A stretch of DNA of 64,000 nt from Pedobacter sp. Leaf170 (GTDB lineage Bacteria > Bacteroidota > Bacteroidia > Sphingobacteriales > Sphingobacteriaceae): NCBI RefSeq assembly GCF_920984665.1, contig NZ_CAKLBP010000005.1, positions 310,001 through 374,000 on the forward strand, in the 5' to 3' direction. Positions 1-8,075 of the stretch are shown here, piece after piece (position 1 is the first letter of the stretch; every line of letters begins with the position of its first letter). The notes beneath the pieces were generated by a model. The model had not been told where the DNA came from. It searched no databases and saw nothing but the letters and a program-made list of their open reading frames with translations. Both the position numbers and the translations under genes were made by a program.

Positions 1-1681
1 CGGGGTAAATGCTGCAAAAAACTATAAAAATGATGGAGACAGCGTTTATCGCATGTTTTATGACACAATAAAAGGCGGCGACTTTCGATCAAGGGAAGCA
101 AATGTCTACCGGTTAGCAGAATGTTCATTGGCATTAATCGACCAGGCAGTTGCCCAGGGCGTACCTTTCGCAAGAGAATATGCAGGCTATTTGAGCAACC
201 GTTCATTTGGTGGGGTTCAGGTATCCAGAACATTTTATGCCCGGGGTCAGACCGGACAACAGTTATTGATCGGCGCCTACCAGGCATTGATGCGGCAGGA
301 ATCATTGGGTAAGGTAAAAACCTATACCCGGCATGAAATGCTTGATCTGGTATTAGTCGATGGTAAGGCAAAGGGCATTATTGCCCGTAACCTGGAAACC
401 GGCGAAATTGAACGTCATGCCGCCAATGCGGTGGTGCTGGCAACTGGAGGCTACGGAAAAGTTTACTATTTGTCAACCCTTGCCATGGGCTGCAATACCT
501 CGGCAATCTGGAGGGCACACAAAAAAGGTGCATTAATGTCAGGGGTAAGCTGGATTCAGTTTCATCCAACCTGTCTGCCACAAATTGGTGAAACACAGTC
601 TAAGTTGACCTTGATGTCTGAATCGCTTCGTAATGATGGCAGGATCTGGGTGCCTAAAAAAGCAGGTGATGAGCGTGTGCCAAATGAAATACCAGAGGAG
701 GAAAGAGATTACTACCTGGAAAGGCGTTATCCTACTTTTGGCAATCTTTCTCCAAGGGACATTTCCTCAAGGGCGGCCAAAGAGCGTATTGATGCCGGAT
801 GTGGTCTGGGACCAATGAAAAATGCGGTTTGCCTGGACTTTTCAAAAGCCTTAAAAGAACAGGGGAGGGACAAGATTGAGGAGAAATATGGCAACCTGTT
901 TCGGATGTACGAAAAGATAAATGGTATTGATGCATATAAAGAACCCATGCTGATTTCACCTGCTGCCCATTTCACTATGGGTGGTCTTTGGGTGGACTAT
1001 GAGCTGATGACTTCGATTCCAGGGCTATTTGCATTGGGTGAAGCTAATTTTTCTGATCATGGAGCCAACCGCCTTGGTGCAAATTCACTCCTGCAATCCT
1101 GCGTGGACGGTTATTTCATTGCACCCTATACCATTCCAAATTATCTTTCAGCAGAATTAAAAGCAGAAAAAGTAACCATAGACCATCCTGCATTTTCTGA
1201 ATCAGAGCAAATGATCAGAGAACAACTTGATAGGTTCATGAATGTGCAGGGGCACCTGTCAGCGGATCATTTCCATAAGACCCTGGGTAAACTGCTTTAT
1301 GATAAATGCGGGCTGTCCAGAACCAGGGAAAGCCTGGAGCAGGCCATCATTGAAATCAAGGCATTAAAGAAATCCTTTGATCATGAACTGAAAATTACCG
1401 GCGATCAACAGGTGAATTCCGAGCTTGAAAAGGCAGGGCGTGTGGCTGACTTTTTGGAACTGGGGATATTGATGTGTTACGATGCCCTTCAGCGTGAGGA
1501 ATCCTGCGGAGCACATTTTAGGGAAGAATTTCAGACCGCAGATGGTGAGGCTGTTCGTAATGACGAAGATTTCTGTTACGTCTCCGCCTGGGAATGGAAA
1601 GGTGAAGATCAGCCGCCGGAGTTGCATAAAGAACCGCTTGTTTTTGAAACCGTTGAACTGACCGTCAGAAGCTATAAATAA
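1..1681 (+). CDS. sdhA: Succinate dehydrogenase/fumarate reductase flavoprotein subunit, 5' truncated
   Basis: FAD-bearing catalytic subunit of complex II, oxidising succinate to fumarate on the cytoplasmic face of the inner membrane. The frame is open from base 2 of the window and reads [17 protein letters not shown] before the first in-window Met at base 53, so the real start and the N-terminal FAD-binding region lie outside. Seen, numbered from that Met: HPT at 171-173 (substrate-binding region of the family), and further on the [19 protein letters not shown] segment, typical of the FAD/substrate site near the C-terminal half. The family usually has about 640 residues; some 560 are present here. 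sdhB follows after 20 bases, the usual Bacteroidota order (sdhC expected upstream). Assignment is secure; only the start is missing. Confidence 0.96.
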   Translation, partial: GVNAAKNYKNDGDSVYRMFYDTIKGGDFRSREANVYRLAECSLALIDQAVAQGVPFAREYAGYLSNRSFGGVQVSRTFYARGQTGQQLLIGAYQALMRQESLGKVKTYTRHEMLDLVLVDGKAKGIIARNLETGEIERHAANAVVLATGGYGKVYYLSTLAMGCNTSAIWRAHKKGALMSGVSWIQFHPTCLPQIGETQSKLTLMSESLRNDGRIWVPKKAGDERVPNEIPEEERDYYLERRYPTFGNLSPRDISSRAAKERIDAGCGLGPMKNAVCLDFSKALKEQGRDKIEEKYGNLFRMYEKINGIDAYKEPMLISPAAHFTMGGLWVDYELMTSIPGLFALGEANFSDHGANRLGANSLLQSCVDGYFIAPYTIPNYLSAELKAEKVTIDHPAFSESEQMIREQLDRFMNVQGHLSADHFHKTLGKLLYDKCGLSRTRESLEQAIIEIKALKKSFDHELKITGDQQVNSELEKAGRVADFLELGILMCYDALQREESCGAHFREEFQTADGEAVRNDEDFCYVSAWEWKGEDQPPELHKEPLVFETVELTVRSYK

Positions 1682-1701
1682 AAACTAAAACGAATTACAT
1701 T

Positions 1702-2448
1702 ATGAAATTAAAGTTGAAAATCTGGCGTCAGGAAAACCGTGAAGCAAAAGGAAATATAATAAGCTACGACGTTGAAGGGATTTCCGAGCACATGTCCTTT
1801 TTGGAAATGCTCGACCTTTTGAATGAGCGGTTGATTAAGCAAGGGGAAAGGGTGATTGAATTCGATCACGACTGCAGGGAAGGAATCTGCGGCGCCTGCG
1901 GGATGATGATTAATGGTAGGGCACACGGGCCATTAAGCGGAACTACAACTTGTCAGCTGCACATGCGAAGTTTTAAGGACGGGGAAACGGTCTACATCGA
2001 GCCGTTTAGGGCAGCCGCTTTTCCCGTTTTAAGAGACCTGAAAATTGACCGGTCCGCCTTTGATCACATCATTCAATCCGGGGGATATGTATCGGCGTCG
2101 ACGGGACAAGCGCCGGAATCCAATAGCATACTCATCCCTCACAATATCACCGAAGCAGCATTTGATGCAGCGGCATGCATTGGCTGCGGCGCATGTGTCG
2201 CAACCTGTAAAAATTCGAGTGCCGCCCTTTTTACCTCAGCAAAAATTTCTCATTTGGTATTATTGCCACAGGGAAAGACCGAATCGGCTGACCGCGTGAT
2301 TCAGATGGTGAACCAAATGGACGAAGAAGGTTTTGGTCATTGTTCAAATACCGATGCCTGTGAAGTAGAATGCCCTCAGGAAATTTCTACCCTTCACATT
2401 GGCCGGATGAATTATGAGTACAATAAAGCATTGCTGCTAAGAAAATAG
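1702..2448 (+). CDS. sdhB: Succinate dehydrogenase/fumarate reductase iron-sulfur subunit
   Basis: Electron-transfer subunit that passes electrons from SdhA FAD to the membrane anchor. 248 residues, normal for the Bacteroidota form. Cysteines fall in the expected clusters: C58, C63, C66 and C84 for a [2Fe-2S] ferredoxin-type centre, then C159, C162, C165, C169 with C214, C220 and C224 for the [4Fe-4S] and third cluster in the C-terminal ferredoxin-like domain. Start chosen at the ATG 20 bases after sdhA; it forms an operon with it. No membrane segment. High confidence. Confidence 0.96.
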   Translation: MKLKLKIWRQENREAKGNIISYDVEGISEHMSFLEMLDLLNERLIKQGERVIEFDHDCREGICGACGMMINGRAHGPLSGTTTCQLHMRSFKDGETVYIEPFRAAAFPVLRDLKIDRSAFDHIIQSGGYVSASTGQAPESNSILIPHNITEAAFDAAACIGCGACVATCKNSSAALFTSAKISHLVLLPQGKTESADRVIQMVNQMDEEGFGHCSNTDACEVECPQEISTLHIGRMNYEYNKALLLRK

Positions 2449-2452
2449 AAAA

Positions 2453-2533
2453 ATGACTACTGTTATTTACCTGATAGTTGCCTTTCTAGTATCTTATATG
2501 ATATTGGTCATCTTGTTGGAAAAACCAGCGTAG
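2453..2533 (+). CDS. Putative 26-residue single-span membrane peptide
   Basis: A tiny open frame four bases after the sdhB stop, with an ATG start. Almost the whole peptide is one hydrophobic helix (MTTVIYLIVAFLVSYMILVI followed by LLEKPA). Size and shape recall the KdpF accessory peptide of Kdp potassium ATPases, but no kdpA follows, so it may be a relic of a kdp locus or a chance frame. Tight spacing after sdhB is the only contextual support. No function assigned. Confidence 0.3.
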   Translation: MTTVIYLIVAFLVSYMILVILLEKPA

Positions 2534-2610
2534 ATTGACCCCCTCTCACCGAAAATAAAATTGTTGTTAAGTTTTGCTTGCCTGACTTTTAGTAAATTGG
2601 CGGGTAGGGA

Positions 2611-2790
2611 TCAAATCGATTGGTTTTTCCAGTCTACATTAGTTACATCTAAATTAACAAGCTCTAGTAAGCTTTTATCGGATGTTTTATTTTCTTTAGA
2701 TACACCCAACACATCATGATTGCGTTCAACTAGTTCATTTACAATATTACTGCCTACAAAACCCGTGGCGCCGATAACTACTATTCTCAT
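2611..2790 (-). pseudogene. N-terminal fragment of an NAD(P)-binding epimerase/NAD(P)H reductase
   Basis: Reads 59 residues starting MRIVVIGATGFVGSNIVNEL, a Rossmann dinucleotide-binding motif (GATGFVG) as in NmrA/YwnB-like atypical short-chain dehydrogenases, which normally run to about 210 residues. The frame ends at a TGA and no continuation is visible in the following bases, so this is a truncated gene. It is divergent from the HxlR regulator next door; HxlR proteins often control such a reductase, so this was probably the original target. Whether the peptide is still made is unknown. Confidence 0.6.
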
Positions 2791-2852
2791 ATCTTCTTAT
2801 CTTTTTAAACCTATACAAATGTAGGGGAAGCCTAATTACCAAATGTTATGTA

Positions 2853-2866
2853 TTACCTTTTGGTAA
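2853..2866. promoter_or_regulatory. Palindrome TTACC-TTTT-GGTAA, candidate HxlR operator
   Basis: A 14-base palindrome in the divergent intergenic region between the reductase fragment and the HxlR gene. A further upstream TTACCAAA (2836-2843) pairs with TTTGGTAA (2859-2866), and another GGTAAC stands at 2880-2885, so the spacer carries repeated half-sites. It overlaps the -33 element of the HxlR promoter. Autoregulation is inferred. Confidence 0.45.
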
Positions 2867-2893
2867 CTAATTACTGCGAGGTAACTATATTTG
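2859..2893 (+). promoter_or_regulatory. Bacteroidota-type promoter for the HxlR gene
   Basis: TTTG at 2859-2862 and an exact TAnnTTTG element (TATATTTG) at 2886-2893, separated by 23 bases, 16 bases before the ATG. The spacing is at the long end of the known range. Confidence 0.5.
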
Positions 2894-2909
2894 TATATAC
2901 CTTGCTAAA

Positions 2910-3266
2910 ATGAAGAAGAACACGGTTGAAATATCAGATCATTGTAAGATGTCTATTGTTGGAATCCGAGATGTACAAGACATAATGAGTGGAAAATGGA
3001 AGTATATGATCGTGACAGCATTACACTTCTCGGGTAAAATGAGGTTTATGGATTTAAAACGACTGATGGATAAAATCGCACCTAAGGTTTTATCCAAGGA
3101 GTTAAAAGATCTGGAGCTGAGTAATCTTCTTACAAGAACAATATGTGATACTAAACCCGTTACAGTAGAATACGAGCTTACAGACTTAGGTAACAACCTG
3201 AACGTTATCATAAAAGCAATGGGAGATTGGGGTCAAAGGTATCGGCAATCTATATCCAGGAAATGA
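2910..3266 (+). CDS. HxlR-family winged-helix transcriptional regulator
   Basis: 118 residues, the usual size of the HxlR (MarR-related) family of small dimeric DNA-binding proteins that respond to oxidants, aldehydes or quinones. Seen: a conserved Cys13 near the N-terminus (the redox-sensing position of HypR and YodB relatives), GKWKYMIVTAL at the start of the winged helix, and the segment KVLSKELKDLELSNLLTR matching the recognition helix and wing of the family. It stands divergent from a truncated NAD(P)-binding gene, the usual target. The palindrome in the spacer suggests autoregulation. Family call is firm; inducer unknown. Confidence 0.88.
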   Translation: MKKNTVEISDHCKMSIVGIRDVQDIMSGKWKYMIVTALHFSGKMRFMDLKRLMDKIAPKVLSKELKDLELSNLLTRTICDTKPVTVEYELTDLGNNLNVIIKAMGDWGQRYRQSISRK

Positions 3267-3307
3267 AATTAAGTTTGCGCTTGCCAAGTAAAGGTGCAAC
3301 ACAAGTC

Positions 3308-3514
3308 TATCATTATTCCCTACTTTCCTGATAATAGATTGTGACCAAATGCCGATGCCTTTAACCAAAGTAACCGTTCCACATAAGCATTAAATATCTC
3401 TTTTTCTTTTTGCTGATTATCATAAACCCATTCCATTATTCAAATCAGAATTTTAGTTTTTGATGATGAGTTTTTGATAATTTGGATTACAAAAAAACGA
3501 AGGTATATGTGTAA
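3308..3514. repeat. 207-bp direct repeat, left copy
   Basis: Nearly identical to the stretch at 15577-15784 in the same orientation, with about a dozen substitutions and one indel; the right-hand 110 bases are almost unchanged. The pair brackets the first arsenic operon and the first copper cassette (~12 kb). The unit begins TATCATTATTCCC and is rich in TGATAA/TTATCA words; a related ATTATCATTATTTCACC follows at 3521 and another at 7859. It has no open frame, and fills most of the non-coding stretch between the HxlR gene and the distal arsR. It could be a non-autonomous element or the trace of a duplication. Confidence 0.85.
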
Positions 3515-3633
3515 GGCGGCATTATCATTATTTCACCGTTTTTTGATAATTTGAAGAAGGAGAAATATGTAACGGCAATATTTTTCTTGCTCTGTCGTGT
3601 AATAGAAACCCTAGTTGAATTATCAAAGATAGC

Positions 3634-3975
3634 TTAAACCTTGGTTTTGCAGCTTTGCGTCGGTGCTTGCTCCACAAAGGTTTTAAATATCAAATTGAAT
3701 TGTTCGGAAAAATCCGAAAAGGCGTACCAGTTGATGCAATAACGTGACCTCAAATTTGAGGTATTCCCCTTTATAAGACCAACAATTTCCAGTGCTTTAA
3801 GATGTTTTGCAACTGAAGATTCTTCAATTGGCAAATCATTTATTATACCTTCAGTACAACCTTCCTGCCTGGCAAGCCGGATCATTATAGCGATTCGGGC
3901 TGGGTGTGCCAATGCCCGCATGAACTTTGCAAGTTGCTTTTCTACTGGCTCATAGTCACTAGTTTTAACATCCAT
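3634..3975 (-). CDS. ArsR-family winged-helix regulator (operon-distal)
   Basis: 113-residue helix-turn-helix protein of the ArsR/SmtB superfamily. Seen: ALAHPARIAIMIRL in the first helices, and the recognition region EESSVAKHLKALEIVGLIKG. Cysteines at 40, 80 and 109 are scattered and do not form the CIC or ELCVCDL metal motifs of the proximal arsR, so it may sense something else or act through the C-terminal Cys. It is the last gene of the leftward arsenic operon, 13 bases after a metallophosphoesterase, with no counterpart in the second ars operon. Family firm, ligand unknown. Confidence 0.85.
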   Translation of the reverse strand: MDVKTSDYEPVEKQLAKFMRALAHPARIAIMIRLARQEGCTEGIINDLPIEESSVAKHLKALEIVGLIKGNTSNLRSRYCINWYAFSDFSEQFNLIFKTFVEQAPTQSCKTKV

Positions 3976-3988
3976 TTGCTTTAGTAAT

Positions 3989-4726
3989 TTATTTGGCTAT
4001 TCGCAATGCATCTGCAAATTCACCTGGCAACAGACTATTCTCAATCATTTTTGCTGAGGATTCTACATTATAATCAAACCTTCTAAATTCTACCTGTATG
4101 CTGTTTTTATCTGATATGGAGCTGTCCGGAGCAATGGTAATTATTACATAGCAGCCTCTTGGATCTCCGTCTTTAGGCTTTCCTACCGACCCGAGGTTAA
4201 CTACATGATTGAACTTATTATCATTACCCTTTAAAATACGATGGTAAGGCTTATGAGAATGGCCAACAAAGAGCATGTCTGCACCTGCTTCCTGCATCAT
4301 ATCTAAAACATATTTTTCATCCGTATCTGTAAAAATATATTCATCTATACTTCTAGTGCTGCCGTGCGCAAAAACAAGATTAAGTGTTTCGGATTGTAGC
4401 TTGTATTCTAGTTTTATGTGCGCAGGCAGTGTCTTCAAGTAGTTTCTGTTATCCTGGCTAATTAAATGATAAGCGTAATTTTTACCTGGCTCCTGGAGAC
4501 TATTGGGGGTTGTAATTAATTTTTCAACCTTTTGATCATGATTGCCTTTTAAAGTTCCGATTCCACGTCTACGGATCTCCTGGATAACTTCGTTTGGATA
4601 AATGTGGTATCCCACCAAATCACCGAGACAATAAGCAGCATCGCGTTTTTGTTCATCCATATCGTCTAGCATTGCTTTAAATGCCGGTAGATTGGCGTGG
4701 ATATCTGAAAATAGCGCTATTCTCAT
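3989..4726 (-). CDS. Calcineurin-like metallophosphoesterase (YfcE/MJ0936 type)
   Basis: 245-residue cytosolic phosphodiesterase-like protein. All signature blocks are present: FSDIHANLPA (metal-binding D8 and H10), GDLVGY at 35-40, GNHD at 61-64, FAHGS, and GHSHKPYH near residue 177. Known family members hydrolyse phosphodiesters or phosphorylated nucleotides with two metal ions; the substrate here is unknown. It sits three bases after a paralogue and downstream of acr3, and a close relative closes the second ars operon (37098-37835), so a role in arsenic handling is inferred from repeated linkage only. Confidence 0.85.
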   Translation of the reverse strand: MRIALFSDIHANLPAFKAMLDDMDEQKRDAAYCLGDLVGYHIYPNEVIQEIRRRGIGTLKGNHDQKVEKLITTPNSLQEPGKNYAYHLISQDNRNYLKTLPAHIKLEYKLQSETLNLVFAHGSTRSIDEYIFTDTDEKYVLDMMQEAGADMLFVGHSHKPYHRILKGNDNKFNHVVNLGSVGKPKDGDPRGCYVIITIAPDSSISDKNSIQVEFRRFDYNVESSAKMIENSLLPGEFADALRIAK

Positions 4727-4729
4727 ACC

Positions 4730-5497
4730 TTATCCTTTACGTAACATGTCTGCATATTCATTCGGAAGTGGACTGTCTTCTACGGCTTTAGCTGCCTTTT
4801 CAATGTCATACTCAAAGCGAATAAATTCAACTTCAATGCTTTCTTTATCTGTTACTGTACTATCAGGGTTGATAGTTAAAATAACATAACCACCCCTTGG
4901 GTCGCTGTCTTTTGGTTTACCCACTGAGCCGATATTAATGGCATGCCTGAAATGATCTTCACCTTCATTCCCTGAGTTTAAAATTCTATGATAAGGCTTA
5001 TGGGTATGGCCAAAACACATAATATCTGCATCTGCCTGTTCCATGATCCGGAGCATGCTTTTTTCATCACGATCTTCAAAAAGGTATTCATTTACCTTGC
5101 GGGGGCTGCCATGTACAAACAGAACATTGCGCTTATCATTTAACTGGTATTCCAGTCTAATGTGAGCAGGAAGGGTTCTTAGATAAGCACGTTGCTCATC
5201 CTTTACAACTTCATTGGTATAGGAGATAGAAACCTTACCTAATGCTTTTTCTTCGTCTGTTTTATAGGCACAACCGCAATCATCGCTAGACCTGCCAATG
5301 CCCCAGTCATAATTTCCTGCGATAGTTGGTATGCCTCGCCTGCGGATTTCATCGATTACCTCGTTTGGCCAGATGTTATATCCAACTAAATCTCCAAGGC
5401 AATAAATTGCGTCCGTATTTCTGGTTTCAACGTCTTTAAAAAAGGCTTCCAGGGCAGGAAGATTTGCATGGATATCTGAAAAAAGTGCAATTCTCAT
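4730..5497 (-). CDS. Calcineurin-like metallophosphoesterase, paralogue
   Basis: 255 residues, with the same DIHANLPA, GDLVGY and GHTHKPYH blocks as its neighbour but GNYDWG where the other has GNHD, so one metal-site histidine is replaced by Tyr. It also has an insertion with a Cys pair (CGCAYK) near residue 75. The start overlaps the acr3 stop by one base, which points to translational coupling with the arsenite exporter. The His-to-Tyr change may alter metal use or activity. Tandem duplication with the downstream gene is likely. Family firm, substrate unknown. Confidence 0.83.
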   Translation of the reverse strand: MRIALFSDIHANLPALEAFFKDVETRNTDAIYCLGDLVGYNIWPNEVIDEIRRRGIPTIAGNYDWGIGRSSDDCGCAYKTDEEKALGKVSISYTNEVVKDEQRAYLRTLPAHIRLEYQLNDKRNVLFVHGSPRKVNEYLFEDRDEKSMLRIMEQADADIMCFGHTHKPYHRILNSGNEGEDHFRHAINIGSVGKPKDSDPRGGYVILTINPDSTVTDKESIEVEFIRFEYDIEKAAKAVEDSPLPNEYADMLRKG

Positions 5498-6582
5498 TAT
5501 TGTATGGTGTTTAAGGTTTTTGTTGGATAGTATTTTTTGCGGAAGTAAAAAGCGAGGTTGACCAGAGCGATCAGTGCCGGGACTTCAACCAAAGGGCCAA
5601 TAACGCCAGCGAATGCCTGTCCCGAATTGATTCCAAAAACACCAATAGCAACTGCTATGGCCAGTTCAAAATTGTTTCCCGTGGCCGTAAAAGCAATTGA
5701 TGTACTTCTTGAATAGTCTGCTCCGAAGTAACGGCCAGCAAAAAAGCTGATCACAAACATGATCGAGAAATAAATAACAAGGGGTATAGCAATTCTCACA
5801 ACATCCATAGGAATCTGTACAATCAGCTCGCCCTTCAGGCTAAACATAATTACAATTGTAAATAGTAAAGCGATAAGCGTAATCGGAGAAATTAAAGGGA
5901 TAAACTTGTTTTGAAACCAGTCTTCACCTTTCAGCTTTATAAGTCCGTACCGACTGATTATACCCATTGCAAAAGGAAGTCCCAAATAGATCCCTACGCT
6001 TTTAGCAATCTCAGAAATGGTAATGTTTACTTCAAGACTTTCAAGCCCAAAGAAAGGTGGCAAAACGGTAATAAAGATATAGGCAAACACACTGTAGAGC
6101 AATACCTGAAAAATGCTGTTCAGCGCAATCAAACCTGCTGCATATTCCCTATTACCCTCTGCAAGCTCGTTCCAAACCACCACCATAGCAATACACCTGG
6201 CCAGGCCAATAAGGATCAGCCCAACCATATATTCCGGATAATCTCTTAAAAAAGTAATTGCTAAAAAAAACATTAGAAGTGGGCCAATTACCCAATTCAG
6301 AACCAGGGATACGCTTAAGACTTTAGTGTCTTTAAACACTTCTCCCATCTTTTCATATTTCACCTTGGCTAGTGGGGGGTACATCATTAAGATCAGTCCG
6401 ATCGCTAAGGGGATGTTTGTGGTTCCGCTGGAAAACGAATTGATGAATCCGGAAGAAGATGGAAGAAAATAACCGGTAGCTACACCGATACCCATCGCCA
6501 GAAAAATCCATAGTGTAAGGTACCGGTCTAAAAAGCTTAATTTTCTTCTTTCGGCAGCAGGTGCACAGTTGTTTGCAGACAT
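5497..6582 (-). CDS. acr3: Acr3-family arsenite efflux transporter
   Basis: 361-residue inner-membrane carrier of the bile/arsenite/riboflavin superfamily, about ten membrane spans, exporting arsenite by proton antiport. Seen: the invariant Cys of Acr3 in [20 protein letters not shown] (C130), and [19 protein letters not shown] with the conserved Glu of the ninth span. The N-terminus MSANNCAP carries an extra cysteine that is also present in the second copy at 35991-37070. It follows the DUF6428 gene after 13 bases and is coupled to the metallophosphoesterase. Very high confidence. Confidence 0.95.
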   Translation of the reverse strand: MSANNCAPAAERRKLSFLDRYLTLWIFLAMGIGVATGYFLPSSSGFINSFSSGTTNIPLAIGLILMMYPPLAKVKYEKMGEVFKDTKVLSVSLVLNWVIGPLLMFFLAITFLRDYPEYMVGLILIGLARCIAMVVVWNELAEGNREYAAGLIALNSIFQVLLYSVFAYIFITVLPPFFGLESLEVNITISEIAKSVGIYLGLPFAMGIISRYGLIKLKGEDWFQNKFIPLISPITLIALLFTIVIMFSLKGELIVQIPMDVVRIAIPLVIYFSIMFVISFFAGRYFGADYSRSTSIAFTATGNNFELAIAVAIGVFGINSGQAFAGVIGPLVEVPALIALVNLAFYFRKKYYPTKTLNTIQ

Positions 6583-6595
6583 GGTTATGATTTAT

Positions 6596-7066
6596 TTAGC
6601 AGCAACCGCCACCTGGTGTACACGTGGATCCGGAAGCGGCAAGATTCTGCAATTGTACTTTTTGTTTTACTTCAGGGACACCACATAGTTCCGGCGCAAG
6701 GCATGCTGTTGTCTTAGCAATTAGTAAGAAGTTTTTACCATCGTAACCAAGGTCGTATTTACCAATTGTCTGAGCCTGGTATTCTACTTCAATTTCTAGA
6801 TCTTCCATCCCTAATACTTTTTCAGAAAGTGATATGATGTTTAGCAGCTTGCCTGCTTTCAAACGATGCTCAAAATCGTTGGCATCCCAAAGTTGAAAGT
6901 TGGCCACTTTTTCATGACGTACTGTACCCCCACAATCAATAAAGTCTTTTGTAACAACACCAACTTCGGTTACATGGAAATGTTCAGGAACTGGTGTACC
7001 GTTTTCTAATTGAAAGTTTACGCTTTCAGCTTGCGCCAAGTGGGCTTTTATTTCTGATAGTTTCAT
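6596..7066 (-). CDS. DUF6428-type protein with terminal vicinal cysteines, arsenic-linked
   Basis: 156-residue soluble protein without signal peptide. It shares with the 34495-35064 protein the blocks HVTE, DCGG (44-47), QLW (58-60) and a C-terminal tail with C149 and a final C155-C156. The tail resembles that of the neighbouring ArsR, which also ends in CC. Placement between arsR and acr3 in both ars operons suggests an arsenite-binding accessory, functionally like the ArsD chaperone, though no ArsD fold is apparent. DUF6428 naming is from memory of the family; function is inference. An operator copy lies just upstream of the start. Confidence 0.72.
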   Translation of the reverse strand: MKLSEIKAHLAQAESVNFQLENGTPVPEHFHVTEVGVVTKDFIDCGGTVRHEKVANFQLWDANDFEHRLKAGKLLNIISLSEKVLGMEDLEIEVEYQAQTIGKYDLGYDGKNFLLIAKTTACLAPELCGVPEVKQKVQLQNLAASGSTCTPGGGCC

Positions 7067-7088
7067 AATTAAAGATTTAAGTATTATT

Positions 7089-7106
7089 ATATTGCAATTA
7101 AACGAT
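7089..7106 (-). promoter_or_regulatory. ArsR operator copy before the DUF6428 gene
   Basis: On the minus strand reads ATCGTTTAATTGCAATAT, 22 bases before the start codon. It matches the sites at 7459-7476, 34101-34120 and 34476-34493 with consensus ATCGTnnnATTGCAATAT. Binding by the adjacent ArsR is inferred from conservation across both operons. Confidence 0.6.
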
Positions 7107-7125
7107 TGACTTGGTTAAAAAAAAG

Positions 7126-7455
7126 CTAGCAGCAGCTAGCTTCTAGCTTATATGATCCAAGGAAAGCACCTATTTGGGTTTCCAGCAATTTCCATGTTTC
7201 CGGATTTATGCAATAGCAAACGCTAACCCCTTCGATGGTACCCTGGATAATTCCGACAGACTTTAATTCCCTTAAATGCTGAGATATTGTAGCCTGGGCA
7301 AGACCCAGCTCTTCTACAAGATCTCCACAAATACAAGTATTGGAAACTAGTATTCTTTGCAGAATAGCAATACGTGCAGGGTGAGCCATTGCCTTTAATA
7401 GCTGAGCAAGCTGGTTCTGCTCGGAGGTAAACATTTCGGTTTTTGTAAGTCCCAT
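7126..7455 (-). CDS. arsR: ArsR-family arsenic-responsive repressor
   Basis: 109-residue winged-helix repressor. The start is placed at the ATG reading MGLTKTEMFT because the second copy (34127) starts identically; the frame stays open four codons further upstream but that would overlap the operator. Seen: KAMAHPARIAILQRI, the CIC pair (C41, C43), recognition helix AQATISQHLRELKSVGIIQG, CYC (C80, C82) and a terminal C108-C109. These thiols suit As(III) coordination. First gene of the leftward ars operon; its promoter contains the operator, so it should repress itself. The second-copy protein is about 85 percent identical by eye. Confidence 0.93.
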   Translation of the reverse strand: MGLTKTEMFTSEQNQLAQLLKAMAHPARIAILQRILVSNTCICGDLVEELGLAQATISQHLRELKSVGIIQGTIEGVSVCYCINPETWKLLETQIGAFLGSYKLEASCC

Positions 7456-7458
7456 AAT

Positions 7459-7496
7459 ATATTGCAATATTACGATTAGTTTAGTGAAATAACAAA
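7459..7496 (-). promoter_or_regulatory. ars operon 1 promoter with overlapping operator
   Basis: On the minus strand TTTG (7493-7496), 20 bases of spacer, then TAATATTG (7465-7472), close to TAnnTTTG. The operator ATCGTAATATTGCAATAT (7459-7476) covers the -7 element and ends three bases before the ATG. The second ars operon has the same arrangement at 34084-34120. Confidence 0.65.
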
Positions 7497-7697
7497 TTTA
7501 TGGAACATTCATAATCTCAATTACTTACGATCTTTGTCTTGTAGTGAATGCTTTCAAAATTTACAGCTAAAAGAAAAAAAGTGCTCCGATTGATTCTCAT
7601 TTACTATATATCACTTATGTTCCCTTTGTCGGAAACCTTAATATGTAATAAAAGTTGCTAAAATATTTTTTAGCGTGAACAATAAATCAAAAGTTTA

Positions 7698-7768
7698 AAC
7701 GCTATAGTATTTGAGAGCGTTAATTTAGATAAGAGGGACTATGATCACAGATCACGGTCCCTTTTTTC
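7698..7768 (+). ncRNA. Candidate small RNA ending in an intrinsic terminator
   Basis: No gene is visible between the arsR promoter (7496) and the copper cassette start (8076). Here AACGCT (7698-7703) pairs with AGCGTT (7716-7721), followed by AGGGAC (7734-7739) pairing with GTCCCT (7757-7762) and six Ts, a good rho-independent terminator with no coding gene to terminate. A short stable transcript is therefore possible; no promoter element was recognised. The rest of the gap holds the hairpin at 7808, a copy of the TTATCATTAT repeat word at 7859, and the cassette promoter. Confidence 0.35.
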
Positions 7769-7807
7769 TTTACATCATTATAGTATGCCGGCTCATTAGT
7801 ATCCTAA

Positions 7808-7826
7808 TCAGAACCTTCGGTTCTGA
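7808..7826. other. Strong hairpin with C(UUCG)G loop
   Basis: TCAGAACC and GGTTCTGA are perfect complements around TTC, so RNA from the plus strand forms a stem closed by the exceptionally stable CUUCGG tetraloop. No T-tract follows. It lies 40 bases after the candidate small-RNA terminator and may belong to the same or a neighbouring untranslated transcript. Confidence 0.45.
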
Positions 7827-7960
7827 GACAGACATTTCTGTTTATAGGAAATATGAGTTATCATTATATCACCAATTTTTAATAAACTGCGAAAAACTTA
7901 AATTGCTTGCAAATACTTAGGTATATAATAAAATACGCTCTTTCGTCACTTCGAGCTATC

Positions 7961-8035
7961 TTTTCACCAGGTGAAAATTATATAACATTTTATGGAGATA
8001 ATGTAAGTTATGAAACATAAGGTTAGCTATCTTTG
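7961..8035 (+). promoter_or_regulatory. Promoter region of copper cassette 1
   Basis: TTTTCACC (7961-7968) and GGTGAAAA (7970-7977) form a perfect 8-bp inverted repeat with one base between. It runs into GAAAATTATATAA (7973-7985), which recurs before the genes at 18427 and 26379. An exact TAnnTTTG element (TATCTTTG) is at 8028-8035, 40 bases before the first ATG. A copper-responsive activator site is inferred from the recurrence; no copper regulator gene lies in the window. Confidence 0.45.
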
Positions 8036-8075
8036 TAGTTACTACGGTATTAAAATAAATTCTACTTTCATATAA

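Noticed and set aside
3989-5497. Tandem metallophosphoesterases as a toxin-antitoxin pair
   Set aside because: Both are full-length enzymes of one family with no small partner; linkage to acr3 in two operons explains them better.
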